The position numbers and the translations under genes are program-made. Positions 1-6,634 of a stretch of 9,100 nt of DNA are shown piece after piece. The stretch lies in the NCBI GenBank assembly GCA_051649785.1, contig JBOFHT010000020.1, forward strand, positions 1-9,100. Direction: 5' to 3'. This DNA comes from JBOFHT01 sp051649785 (GTDB taxonomy: Archaea; Methanobacteriota; Methanobacteria; Methanobacteriales; Methanobacteriaceae). The stretch's first letter is position 1; each line of letters starts with the position of its first letter. The notes below the pieces were generated by a model. It did not search any database and was not told the DNA's origin. It saw nothing but the letters and a program-made list of their open reading frames with translations.

Positions 1-581
1 TCTAATGGAATTGCATTAAATATTGATGAAACAGAACTCTTACCAGGATTAGTAAAAGCTGTGTAGTTTTTAAAAGCCATACGAGTTCCGATAAGATGAG
101 CTTTACCCATTTCATCTAGAGTAGTTGTTGATTCAATAATATCCCCATCAATAGATTCTAGTTCAATAGAAATTTCTTTACCTTCAAGTAAATCTTTAAA
201 TAAAAAGCCCCCTCCATATTCAGAGTCATTTTTACTATGAGAAGTTCCATAAACAAATGCATCTACAGAACCTAACCATTCATTAGGACACGGTCCTGTA
301 AAAGCTGGAACTCCATTTAAATAAAGTTTTTTAGCTTTTTTAAATATACCTGCTTCAGAAACTGTAAGATTAAAAAGTGCAGTAGTTCCCGACATTACTC
401 CACAAGTCCCACAAGTTACTACATCAACTTCTTCAAGTTTAGGAGGGGATCCTTCTTTAACAAGGTTTTTAAATTCATGTGCTGTTAAAATAGTAGCTTT
501 ACCACTAGCTATTTTCTCATTAATATCTTCAATAGACCGTGATTTAGAATTATTAGATGTAGAATTAGAATTGCTAACCAT
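1..581 (-). CDS. DUF39 homocysteine biosynthesis protein (HcyBio family), 3'-truncated by window edge
   Basis: The first 193 codons are present, reading off the left edge with no stop. The family (DUF39, COG1900) supplies homocysteine in methanogens: it transfers sulfur to aspartate semialdehyde, with cysteines as sulfur carriers. The sequence supports this with IEDINEKIASGKATILTAHE (17-36), then VTCGTCGVMSGTTALFN (55-71, Cys57 and Cys60) and LNGVPAFTGPCPNEWLGSVD (88-107, Cys98). The catalytic cysteines would be among these three, but I cannot assign them by eye. The start is ATG at 581, with GGAG at 592-589 and a 7-nt spacer. Residues 1-16 are an Asn/Ser-rich tail in front of the usual family start and look like a low-complexity extension; no other in-frame ATG lies near. 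The gene begins 30 nt after the alaS stop on the same strand, so it is probably co-transcribed with alaS. Any C-terminal CBS domains would lie outside the window. Confidence 0.85.
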   Translation of the reverse strand, partial: MVSNSNSTSNNSKSRSIEDINEKIASGKATILTAHEFKNLVKEGSPPKLEEVDVVTCGTCGVMSGTTALFNLTVSEAGIFKKAKKLYLNGVPAFTGPCPNEWLGSVDAFVYGTSHSKNDSEYGGGFLFKDLLEGKEISIELESIDGDIIESTTTLDEMGKAHLIGTRMAFKNYTAFTNPGKSSVSSIFNAIPL

Positions 582-611
582 AATATTACTCCAGTACTTT
601 CTATTTAAAAC

Positions 612-3434
612 TTAAATGGCATCTTCAACTTTTGAAATTGCAAAGTCAATAGCTTCTTGGATTTTATCTGCTTTTGGACCTGCTCCTTGAGCTAAATTAG
701 GGCGACCGCCACCCCCACCACCTAAAATTCCAGCAGATTCTTTAATAATTTCATTTATTTTAATACCAGAATCCATTGCATTCTTTGATGATGCACCAAC
801 AATTTTTCCATTATTATTCCCTATAATAATAATATCTGCTTTTAAACTATCTGTAAAATCAGTAGCTATTTTTTGAAGCTCTTTAATATCACTATCAATA
901 ATAGTAGCTAAATATTTAAGATTTCCAATTGTTTCAACATTATTACCTAATGATTGAGTTTTTAAAGTAGCTATTTCAGATTTAAGCTTGTTTATTTCAT
1001 TTTTATATGATTTCCATTCAGTGAAAAAACGATTACAAGTTTTAGGAAGTTGATTATGATTTACAGCGAAAATATCACAGCTTTCACGTAAATAGCTATC
1101 ATTTAATTCCATTGACTTAACTGCAGAATCTCCTGCTGAAAAATCAATCCTTTCAACACCATCCTGGATTCTTTCAGTTTTATTAATTTTAATAAGGCCA
1201 ATATCCCCTGTTCTAGATACATGAGTACCTGCACATGCTTGAACATCAATTCCAGGAATATTTATAATACGGATAGAAGAACCTGGAACAACACCACCTT
1301 GGTACAATGTAAATCCATACTTTTTCTCAGCTTCAGTTCTATTCATAAAGTTAATATCAATATTAAGGTTATCCATAACATAGCTATTAGCTATTTGCTC
1401 AATTTCGTCAATTTCATTTTGATTAATACGTTTATAGTGAGATAAATCAATTCTAGAGTGATCCATACCTTTTTGAGCACCAGCTTGCCAAATATGTTCA
1501 CCTAAAACTTTTTTAGAAGCTGCGACAATTAAGTGAGTAGCTGTATGATTTCTAGCTAGAGAAATACGCCTATTCCAATTAATTTCACCTTTAACTGCTT
1601 TACCTGTAAAATTAGAAGTATTATTAAAGTTATCCTTTAAATTAGAAATTTTATGTAAAACAACATCTCCCACTTTTTCAGCATGTTTAACATCAAAAAT
1701 ATTGCCATCTATTTCTAAAGTTCCTAAATCAGAAGGTTGGCCTCCTCCTTCAGGATAAAATGCAGTTTGGTTTAAAATAATTGCATATTCATGATTATTT
1801 GATTCGTTCTTATTTTCATTAGATTCTTTGTTATTATTAATGTTATTAGTATTATTAATATTATTATTGTTAATATTATTTTTATTGGTAGTGCTGTTAA
1901 GGTTAATAATATCAATAATTTCAGCATCAAAATTAGTCATATTAAAATCTTCATAAAAAAGAAGCTTAGTTTTAGGATAATCGAATTCTAAAGCATTTTT
2001 AATCGCTTGAGTGTCTTCTTCGTGTTCATTAGCTACTAAAGTAAAAAAATTATCAGGAATATGCACTTTAAAGTTTAAAGAGTCAGCTATTTCTTTAACA
2101 GTTTCAGGAGGCATACCTTGAGCATCATATAAATTAATTAAGGTTTCAAGAGGCATTTCTTCTACTTTCTTTTTATTTAAATCTTTAATAGCTCGCTTAA
2201 CAACCTTTTTTCCTTTTTCTATTGTTTTAGAATATCTTTCTTCTTCAAGGGATATAATATTCATGATATGGTTGTGAGAGTCTTTAATTTCACTATAAAA
2301 CTTATCTAAAAACTCTAATTGAATTTCCATAATTTCTCCAAGAGATTGGTTTAAATTAAGTTCTTTCATAAACCTTATTGTACGGCGAAGAACTAATCTA
2401 GCTAAATAACCTTCTTTAACATTAGATGGAATAATACCATCAGCTAGCATAAATGCTAAACAGCGTGTATGATCTGCAATAATATAAATAGCTTCCATTG
2501 GTTCGGCAGATTCTAAAAGTTCATCTAAGCTTATATTAAGTTTATTAGCTACTTTTTCTCTGAGTTTTTTCAAGTCTGCAAAGTTTTCAATATCCATCAT
2601 TCCTGCTACTTGAGCATTTTCAGCTAAAATAGATTCATTTATTTTTATGTTAGCAAGACTCATTAATTTATTAATTACAGGAGCAAAACAAGCATCATAA
2701 GCAGTAGGAGTACCTTGAGAAATCCAAGCAAAACGTTCTAGGCCATATCCTGTATCTACAATAGTTAAAGGGATTTTTTCTTTTTCACCATTAGCTAATG
2801 TTCGATATTGGATAAAAACAAGAGTAGCTAGCTCCACACCACGTACACAAACCTCGTAACAAGGCCCTTCATTTCCACCACCTTTCCACCAGGACTCAAT
2901 GAAAGTTATTTCATCTCCAGTTATCCCAATACTTTCAATAAAATCATGGCACAGTTCAAGAGTCGTATCTTCCCAGTAAATTTGTTTTTCAGGAGTGTTA
3001 AATGCATGATGTGCTCCCATTGTAAAACATGTCATGTGTCTACCAGTCCTACCTACATTGTCAACATCATTAAGACGAATAGAAGGTTGAGCTATTGTAA
3101 GGGGGTTTGCTGGAGGTTCAACTAAACCAGAGCTAACCCATGGCTGGAAATCGTAAATAGATGCCCCAACTAAAAAAACATCATCTCTCCAACGCTTAGC
3201 CAGTACAGGATACCTGTTTATTGAAGTATGACCTCTACTTTCAAAGAATTCGCGAAAAGCTTTTTGAATTTCATATAGATCATAGCTTTTACTAGTTGCT
3301 GGGTTTCCAATAAAACTATATTCATCACAAGGAGCATCCCCACAAGTAGCTCGCCCTCCAATAGACCAAAAGTCATTTCCACAAGTTTTACAAGTTTTTT
3401 TTTCATATCCAAGTTTTTCTAGCTGTTTAGACAT
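612..3434 (-). CDS. alaS: alanyl-tRNA synthetase, archaeal type
   Basis: A cytoplasmic class II synthetase that charges tRNA-Ala and clears mischarged Ser or Gly. The 940 residues show the archaeal N-terminal Cys cluster (C15, C18, C31, C36), the catalytic core with PSIRLNDVDNVGRTGRHMTC (117-136), and a motif 3 region around Arg350-Arg351 (LVLRRTIRF). The beta-barrel/editing part has AFYPEGGGQPSDLG, and the editing zinc site is HTATH (His630, His634) plus CAGTH (Cys734, His738). The C-terminal C-Ala domain ends with a six-Gly run at 905-910 followed by RPNLAQGAGP. All expected motifs are intact. It is slightly long for the archaeal family, explained by an Asn-rich insert at 511-547. The start at 3434 is the only ATG ahead of the Cys cluster, but unlike its neighbours it has no Shine-Dalgarno (preceding bases are AACTGATTAAT). 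DUF39 follows after 30 nt, and a 745-nt gap lies upstream. Confidence 0.97.
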   Translation of the reverse strand: MSKQLEKLGYEKKTCKTCGNDFWSIGGRATCGDAPCDEYSFIGNPATSKSYDLYEIQKAFREFFESRGHTSINRYPVLAKRWRDDVFLVGASIYDFQPWVSSGLVEPPANPLTIAQPSIRLNDVDNVGRTGRHMTCFTMGAHHAFNTPEKQIYWEDTTLELCHDFIESIGITGDEITFIESWWKGGGNEGPCYEVCVRGVELATLVFIQYRTLANGEKEKIPLTIVDTGYGLERFAWISQGTPTAYDACFAPVINKLMSLANIKINESILAENAQVAGMMDIENFADLKKLREKVANKLNISLDELLESAEPMEAIYIIADHTRCLAFMLADGIIPSNVKEGYLARLVLRRTIRFMKELNLNQSLGEIMEIQLEFLDKFYSEIKDSHNHIMNIISLEEERYSKTIEKGKKVVKRAIKDLNKKKVEEMPLETLINLYDAQGMPPETVKEIADSLNFKVHIPDNFFTLVANEHEEDTQAIKNALEFDYPKTKLLFYEDFNMTNFDAEIIDIINLNSTTNKNNINNNNINNTNNINNNKESNENKNESNNHEYAIILNQTAFYPEGGGQPSDLGTLEIDGNIFDVKHAEKVGDVVLHKISNLKDNFNNTSNFTGKAVKGEINWNRRISLARNHTATHLIVAASKKVLGEHIWQAGAQKGMDHSRIDLSHYKRINQNEIDEIEQIANSYVMDNLNIDINFMNRTEAEKKYGFTLYQGGVVPGSSIRIINIPGIDVQACAGTHVSRTGDIGLIKINKTERIQDGVERIDFSAGDSAVKSMELNDSYLRESCDIFAVNHNQLPKTCNRFFTEWKSYKNEINKLKSEIATLKTQSLGNNVETIGNLKYLATIIDSDIKELQKIATDFTDSLKADIIIIGNNNGKIVGASSKNAMDSGIKINEIIKESAGILGGGGGGRPNLAQGAGPKADKIQEAIDFAISKVEDAI
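1794..1904 (-). repeat. AAT-rich in-frame tract coding an Asn-rich insert in AlaRS
   Basis: This stretch of alaS encodes residues 511-547, of which 21 of 37 are Asn and most of the rest Ser, Thr, Ile, Lys and Glu. At DNA level it is a degenerate AAT/AAC triplet tract. It falls between FDAEIIDII and YAIILNQTAFYPEGGG, where homologues normally have a short turn joining two beta strands of the barrel/editing region. It is therefore probably a disordered surface loop. The reading frame is kept on both sides. Confidence 0.85.
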
Positions 3435-3480
3435 ATTAATCAGTTAAATTGAGTTGTTAATTTGATTAGTTTAATTATTT

Positions 3481-3490
3481 AATTTATATT
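3481..3490 (-). promoter_or_regulatory. possible TATA box for alaS
   Basis: The minus strand reads AATATAAATT here, about 50 nt before the alaS ATG. An archaeal start site some 25 nt downstream would leave a leader of about 25 nt. It is not a perfect match to TTTATATA, and the surrounding DNA is so AT-rich that chance matches are common. Confidence 0.3.
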
Positions 3491-3732
3491 AATCAATAAT
3501 ATTTTTAATATGTTTATCTACTTTAATAAGTTTTATCATAAAAACACAAATTATAATAAAAAATAGAATATATCTAATGAAAAAATTAGCAATGATAAAT
3601 AGAGTTAATAGAGCGAATGGGATATGTAAAATGACTATAATTCACCATAACATATAAATAATAATATTAGTGTTAAAATTAGTAATAGATGTAATATTAT
3701 CATTTTCATTGTTATTAGAATTATTATTAATG

Positions 3733-3876
3733 AAATTAGTAGAAATACAAGAATTGCTGGAATTATTAGAATTAATTAAATTAATTAAATTAATAGAGTT
3801 AATAAAATTAGTGAAGTTAACTAGATTAATGGAGTTACTGAAATTAGTGGGATTACTGGAATTAATAGAATAATTA
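3733..3876. repeat. 9-bp tandem minisatellite, about 16 degenerate copies
   Basis: The sequence can be cut into successive 9-mers with no indels, including GAATTATTA at 3760, AAATTAATT at 3778, GAGTTAATA at 3796, AAATTAGTG at 3805 and 3841, GGATTACTG at 3850 and GAATTAATA at 3859. The consensus is about RAATTARTR. Because the unit is three codons long, each strand gives a tripeptide repeat in one frame: (E/K)-L-(I/L/V) on plus and (I/T/S/V)-N-(S/F/L) on minus. Neither frame has a convincing start with a ribosome-binding site. Confidence 0.85.
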
Positions 3877-3986
3877 ATATAGACTGTAATAAAAATAGTA
3901 AAAACTTGTTAATATTTAGTATTATTAAAAATAGCTAAAAATAAAATATTGAAAAATAAAAAGAATCTCAAATATTATTTAAATTA

Positions 3987-4124
3987 GTTATTAATATTGT
4001 TAATTATATTATTAATATTATTATTGTTAGTAATACTATTGAAGCTATTATTAATAATGGTAATAATGATAATAACAATAGTGATTATGATAATAATTGT
4101 AATGGTAATAATAGTAATATTATT
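3987..4124. repeat. AAT/ATT triplet-rich tract
   Basis: A degenerate trinucleotide microsatellite. Read on plus, it is a continuous run of ATT, AAT, GGT, GAT and AGT codons (Ile-rich, then Asn-rich) for 46 codons before TAA at 4125-4127. The frame has no start codon and a stop lies a short way upstream, so it is not called as a gene. Confidence 0.65.
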
Positions 4125-4135
4125 TAAAATATTTG

Positions 4136-4179
4136 AAAAATTAAAAAAATAAAAAAAGAAAAGAAAAGAAAGAAAAAAA
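4136..4179 (-). terminator. poly-pyrimidine (U-rich) terminator after rpl12
   Basis: Immediately after the rpl12 stop (TAG at 4182-4180) the minus strand is pure T/C for 29 nt (4179-4151), with T runs of 7, 3, 4, 4 and 7, followed by more T runs to about 4136. Archaeal RNA polymerase terminates at such U-rich tracts without needing a hairpin. It would end the rpl1-rpl10-rpl12 transcript. Confidence 0.8.
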
Positions 4180-4482
4180 CTATCCGAAGAGTGCTCCTAA
4201 TCCAGCAGCAGCTTCTTCTTCAGCTTCTTCTTCACTTTCTTCTTCTTCTGGCTCTTCAGCAGCTTCTTCAGCAACAGGAGCAGCAGCAACAGGTGCTGCA
4301 GCAGCCATAGCAGTAGTTTCCATAGCTTCTTCTATGTCAACGTCTTCTAAAGCAGCAATTAAAGCTTTTAATCTTGCATCGTCTGCGGTTTCCCCAGCAG
4401 CTTCAATTATATTTTTAACATTTTCTTCATTAATATCTTGACCAGTGGTGTGCAAAATCATTGCAGCGTATATATATTCCAT
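4180..4482 (-). CDS. rpl12: ribosomal protein L12 (P1-type stalk protein)
   Basis: This 100-residue acidic protein is the multicopy component of the ribosomal stalk. Its dimers bind the C-terminal helices of L10 and recruit translation GTPases. The helical dimerisation domain is residues 1-58 (MEYIYAAMILHTTGQDINEE...), followed by an Ala/Pro hinge (59-73), a Glu-rich segment and the terminal GLGALFG motif that contacts factors. Length and plan are typical of archaeal L12 and unlike bacterial L7/L12. The ATG at 4482 is preceded by GGTG (4491-4488) with a 5-nt spacer. It lies 125 nt after rpl10 and directly before the U-rich terminator, making it the last gene of the stalk operon. Its last 13 residues are identical to those of L10. 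Confidence 0.97.
   Translation of the reverse strand: MEYIYAAMILHTTGQDINEENVKNIIEAAGETADDARLKALIAALEDVDIEEAMETTAMAAAAPVAAAPVAEEAAEEPEEEESEEEAEEEAAAGLGALFG
4193..4215. repeat. 23-bp direct repeat shared with 4621-4643 (stalk protein tails)
   Basis: This 23-bp stretch in the 3' end of rpl12 is identical to 4621-4643 in the 3' end of rpl10, starting GCTCCTAATCCAGC on plus. It encodes the shared AAAGLGA part of the stalk tail. The copies lie 428 bp apart in the same orientation. Both protein selection and gene conversion could maintain it. Confidence 0.8.
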
Positions 4483-4607
4483 TTTATCACCTTTTTGTTA
4501 TAATAGACTAAAATTTTTAGACTAAATTATTTTTTTATTAGTTTTATTAGTTTATTAAGAAATTAAACAACAAACTTTAATTTAAATTTTAAAATCAATA
4601 AATTGAA
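4483..4607 (-). other. rpl10-rpl12 spacer with short direct repeat
   Basis: This 125-nt AT-rich spacer has no gene. It contains TAGACTAAA twice, at 4504-4512 and 4518-4526, just upstream of the rpl12 ribosome-binding site. I see no good TTTATATA box, so rpl12 is probably transcribed from the rpl1 promoter, though a weaker internal promoter cannot be excluded. Confidence 0.5.
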
Positions 4608-5612
4608 TTATCCGAAAAGAGCTCCTAATCCAGCAGCAGCTTCCTCTTCAGAATCTTCCTCTTCTACTTCTTCTTCCTCAACTTCATCAGCAGTTGTTTC
4701 AGTAGCTACAGGAGCAGCTGCAACATTAGCCAATTTAGATTTAAGGTCTTCATCTAAAGCATCATCATCGCTAGATACTGCACGAGCAATAGCTAACATT
4801 TGAGCATAAGCTTTAGCTAAGATAATTTCAGAAGTTTTAGAGTTTAAGACTGAAGCATAAATTGCTAAGTTCATAGACTTTGAAGCAGCATTTGAAATAA
4901 TAGCATCCATTGTTTGGGTAGTGTAAATCGGAGCATTAAGAGACAAATTAAATGCTTTTGTAAAAGCAGTTTTAATATCTACAAGTGTTTGCTCATCATC
5001 AATAGTTAATAAATCACTAGTGTAAATAGTTTCGTCTTCATAAGCAGCACGTAAGTCAATACCTACTTCCATTGGCTGAATATCTAAACGAGTTAACATA
5101 CTAGCTACAGGTGCTGAAACAGCTTCTCCTGCTTTAACAACTACATGATCGTCATTAACAACTATCTTTCCTTTATCAATCTTTGCGGGAATCCCTACTT
5201 GTTGTAATTCTCCAAGAATAGGTCCTGGCTCAAATCCAGTGTCACCTTTAGGAACTACGATATCTTCAGTAGCTATATTTCCTGTTTTAGCAGGAGCAGA
5301 AGTTTTATTACTTTCCAAAATCTTAAACAACTTAAAAGGATTCATTTCAGTAAATATCATAGCAGGTTGACCATCCATATGATCATTTAAGCCAATGATA
5401 TTATTTTTACTTTCAGTTCCTTGAAGTGCTAAGTCAATAAGGTTCTTTTTAGACATTCTAATAATAGCCTTACCAGTGAGACTTTGTCTCATCTGTTGAA
5501 GTTGTTTTGCAGGAATATTAGCTAAATTAGCTATTCCAACAACATCATGGGATTCTACTAAGTTTTTAATCTCAGCAACTTCTTTTTTCTTCCATTCAGC
5601 AACATGAGCCAT
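4608..5612 (-). CDS. rpl10: ribosomal protein L10 (P0), stalk base
   Basis: This 334-residue protein, full length for archaeal L10/P0, anchors the GTPase stalk to 23S rRNA beside L11 and carries the L12 dimers. The N-terminus MAHVAEWKKKEVAEIKNLVE and the following domain with GKAIIRMSKKNLIDLAL (47-63) form the rRNA-binding part. The middle has the archaeal/eukaryotic insertion domain (about 105-195, GFEPGPILGELQQVGIPAKI). Helices for L12 binding follow (about 215-300), then a Glu/Asp-rich linker and the GLGALFG tail. The ATG at 5612 shares its first A with the rpl1 stop (TAATG), indicating translational coupling. A GAGG at 5624-5621 inside the end of rpl1 serves as ribosome-binding site. Confidence 0.97.
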   Translation of the reverse strand: MAHVAEWKKKEVAEIKNLVESHDVVGIANLANIPAKQLQQMRQSLTGKAIIRMSKKNLIDLALQGTESKNNIIGLNDHMDGQPAMIFTEMNPFKLFKILESNKTSAPAKTGNIATEDIVVPKGDTGFEPGPILGELQQVGIPAKIDKGKIVVNDDHVVVKAGEAVSAPVASMLTRLDIQPMEVGIDLRAAYEDETIYTSDLLTIDDEQTLVDIKTAFTKAFNLSLNAPIYTTQTMDAIISNAASKSMNLAIYASVLNSKTSEIILAKAYAQMLAIARAVSSDDDALDEDLKSKLANVAAAPVATETTADEVEEEEVEEEDSEEEAAAGLGALFG

Positions 5613-6250
5613 TATATCGCCCTCACTACTGAACCCATAGTTGTTTTAATAAACATGGATTTTATTTGTTTTCTTCCTTTTTCTAACTTGCGGTCTAGGA
5701 CAGTAAGAACAGCTTCAATATTTTCAGCTATTTCTTCATCGGACATCTCTTGAGTTCCAACTAAAGTTTGAATTGATGCGTGATCTTTGACACCTATCTT
5801 AACAGTGCTTTGTAACCTTTCCATTAATGGCTCAGGTTTTACACTAGCAGGTACAGGTTTTGGCATTTTTTTCCTTGGACCTAAAACTGGACCTAAGAAT
5901 CTACCAACCTTTGGCATCATATCAGCTTGAGCTACAAAGAAATCGGTTTTATTAGCTAATTTCTTAGCATCTTTACGATTTTTACCTAGCTCTTCTAATT
6001 CTTCTTTAGTTATAACAAGATTTGCACCAGCATTTTTAGCTTGGAGTGCTAATTCCCCGTCGGCGATAAAACCTATTTTAATATCTTTACCACGGCCATT
6101 AGGGAGTGTAACTTCCTCATCAAACCTATTTTCTGGTTTTTTGACATCTAAATCTTTGATATTGATAACAACATCAATAGATTGTGTGAAGTTTCTCGGC
6201 TTTGATTGTTCTTTTGCCTTCTTCACCGCTTCAATTACATCTTGTGTCAT
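5612..6250 (-). CDS. rpl1: ribosomal protein L1
   Basis: This 212-residue protein binds 23S rRNA helices 76-78 to form the mobile L1 stalk at the E site. Recognition features include the N-terminal helix VIEAVKKAKEQSKPRNF (5-21), domain II with VAQADMMPKVGRFLGPVLGP (106-125) followed by RKKMPKPVP, and a C-terminal part with KIGVKDHASIQTLVGT and MFIKTTMG, both of which return to the RNA-binding domain. Length is normal for archaeal L1. The ATG at 6250 has a strong GGAGG (6261-6257) with a 6-nt spacer, and the gene overlaps rpl10 by one base. A 413-nt gap separates it from rpl11, so it probably starts its own transcript. In Methanococcus vannielii L1 represses its own L1-L10-L12 operon at the translational level; a candidate site is described upstream. 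Confidence 0.97.
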   Translation of the reverse strand: MTQDVIEAVKKAKEQSKPRNFTQSIDVVINIKDLDVKKPENRFDEEVTLPNGRGKDIKIGFIADGELALQAKNAGANLVITKEELEELGKNRKDAKKLANKTDFFVAQADMMPKVGRFLGPVLGPRKKMPKPVPASVKPEPLMERLQSTVKIGVKDHASIQTLVGTQEMSDEEIAENIEAVLTVLDRKLEKGRKQIKSMFIKTTMGSVVRAI

Positions 6251-6254
6251 ATAA

Positions 6255-6288
6255 ATCCTCCATGAACTTTAAAGTTCACTAATGGATA
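6255..6288 (-). promoter_or_regulatory. bulged leader hairpin overlapping the rpl1 Shine-Dalgarno; candidate L1 autoregulatory element
   Basis: In the rpl1 leader, 6278-6263 is a perfect 16-bp palindrome (TGAACTTTAAAGTTCA). As RNA it folds to a stem of 5-6 bp with a UUAA loop. Just outside it, UCCAU (6286-6282) pairs with AUGGA (6263-6259), leaving a 4-nt bulge UAGU on the 5' side. AUGGA contains the first three bases of the GGAGG ribosome-binding site. An alternative outer pairing, AUCC (6287-6284) with GGAU (6258-6255), also covers the SD. Folding would block initiation. The AGUGA and AUGGA strands facing each other resemble, from memory, the L1 sites of 23S rRNA and of the M. vannielii L1 mRNA. 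The fold is seen in the sequence; L1 binding is inference. Confidence 0.55.
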
Positions 6289-6328
6289 TTTAGGTTTCAT
6301 GAGTGATTATAAACAGAATTACATGAAA

Positions 6329-6336
6329 TATATAAA
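6329..6336 (-). promoter_or_regulatory. box A (TATA) promoter of rpl1-rpl10-rpl12
   Basis: The minus strand carries TTTATATA, an exact match to the methanogen box A. Transcription beginning about 25 nt downstream (near 6308) would give a leader of roughly 55-60 nt containing the whole hairpin element ahead of the rpl1 ATG. The exact start base cannot be seen. Confidence 0.6.
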
Positions 6337-6518
6337 TATATTCTAATATAATTCTAGTTATATCATTCAATGAACATTAAACTTTATCAAATATAGCTAG
6401 TATCTAATATTTATTAAAATAAGGACACTTGAAACTATATTATCATTTAAAGTAATAATTATAAGTTATTTATTTAAATTTATTTATTTAAATTTTAGGA
6501 TTAATAATAGTTTTATTG

Positions 6519-6578
6519 TTTAAATCTTATTATTTGAATATCAAATAATAACAATATATTATTTAAATCTTATTATTT
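6519..6578. repeat. 17-bp direct repeat pair
   Basis: TTTAAATCTTATTATTT occurs at 6519-6535 and again at 6562-6578, 43 bp apart. After one mismatched base, both copies continue with AAT. The interval includes an inverted repeat listed separately. Confidence 0.7.
6527..6551. repeat. 11-bp perfect inverted repeat, 3-nt loop
   Basis: TTATTATTTGA (6527-6537) and TCAAATAATAA (6541-6551) are exact reverse complements around ATA. The hairpin is all A/T except one G-C pair and has no T run after it on the minus strand, so it is a weak candidate for a terminator of rpl11. It could also be an mRNA 3'-end stabiliser or chance in AT-rich DNA. Confidence 0.55.
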
Positions 6579-6634
6579 AAATTTTTTTGGTTGAATTTTT
6601 GGTTAAAATTTATTGAGATATTATAATATAATAT

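Larger units (their letters stand above)
3435..4179. other. 745-nt gene-free gap between rpl12 and alaS, low complexity
   Basis: No credible gene was found on either strand. From right to left it holds the rpl12 terminator tract, an AAT/ATT triplet region (3987-4124), a 9-bp tandem array (3733-3876), and an AT-rich stretch with a possible alaS promoter. A minus-strand frame is open for 88 codons (stop at 3911-3909 to stop at 3644-3642) and reads as Asn/Ser-rich, but it has no ATG, GTG or TTG until its last few codons. It could be a decayed coding segment or a by-product of the repeat. Confidence 0.7.

Noticed and set aside
1221..1445. Plus-strand 74-codon frame inside alaS
   Set aside because: It lies opposite the AlaRS editing-domain coding sequence, which is certain; this frame has no recognisable product.
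3670..3873. Plus-strand frame of 67 codons with (E/K)-L-(I/L/V) repeats, GTG start
   Set aside because: No ribosome-binding site, and the sequence is simply the 9-bp tandem array read in one frame; kept as a repeat and not as a gene.
3733..3876. CRISPR-like array
   Set aside because: The 9-bp units are contiguous and have no spacers.
3642..3911. Minus-strand 88-codon Asn/Ser-rich open frame
   Set aside because: No ATG, GTG or TTG before its last few codons, so it cannot be translated as it stands.
4603..4803. Plus-strand Ser/Ala-rich frame
   Set aside because: It is the reverse of the Glu/Ala-rich end of rpl10 and has no independent support.
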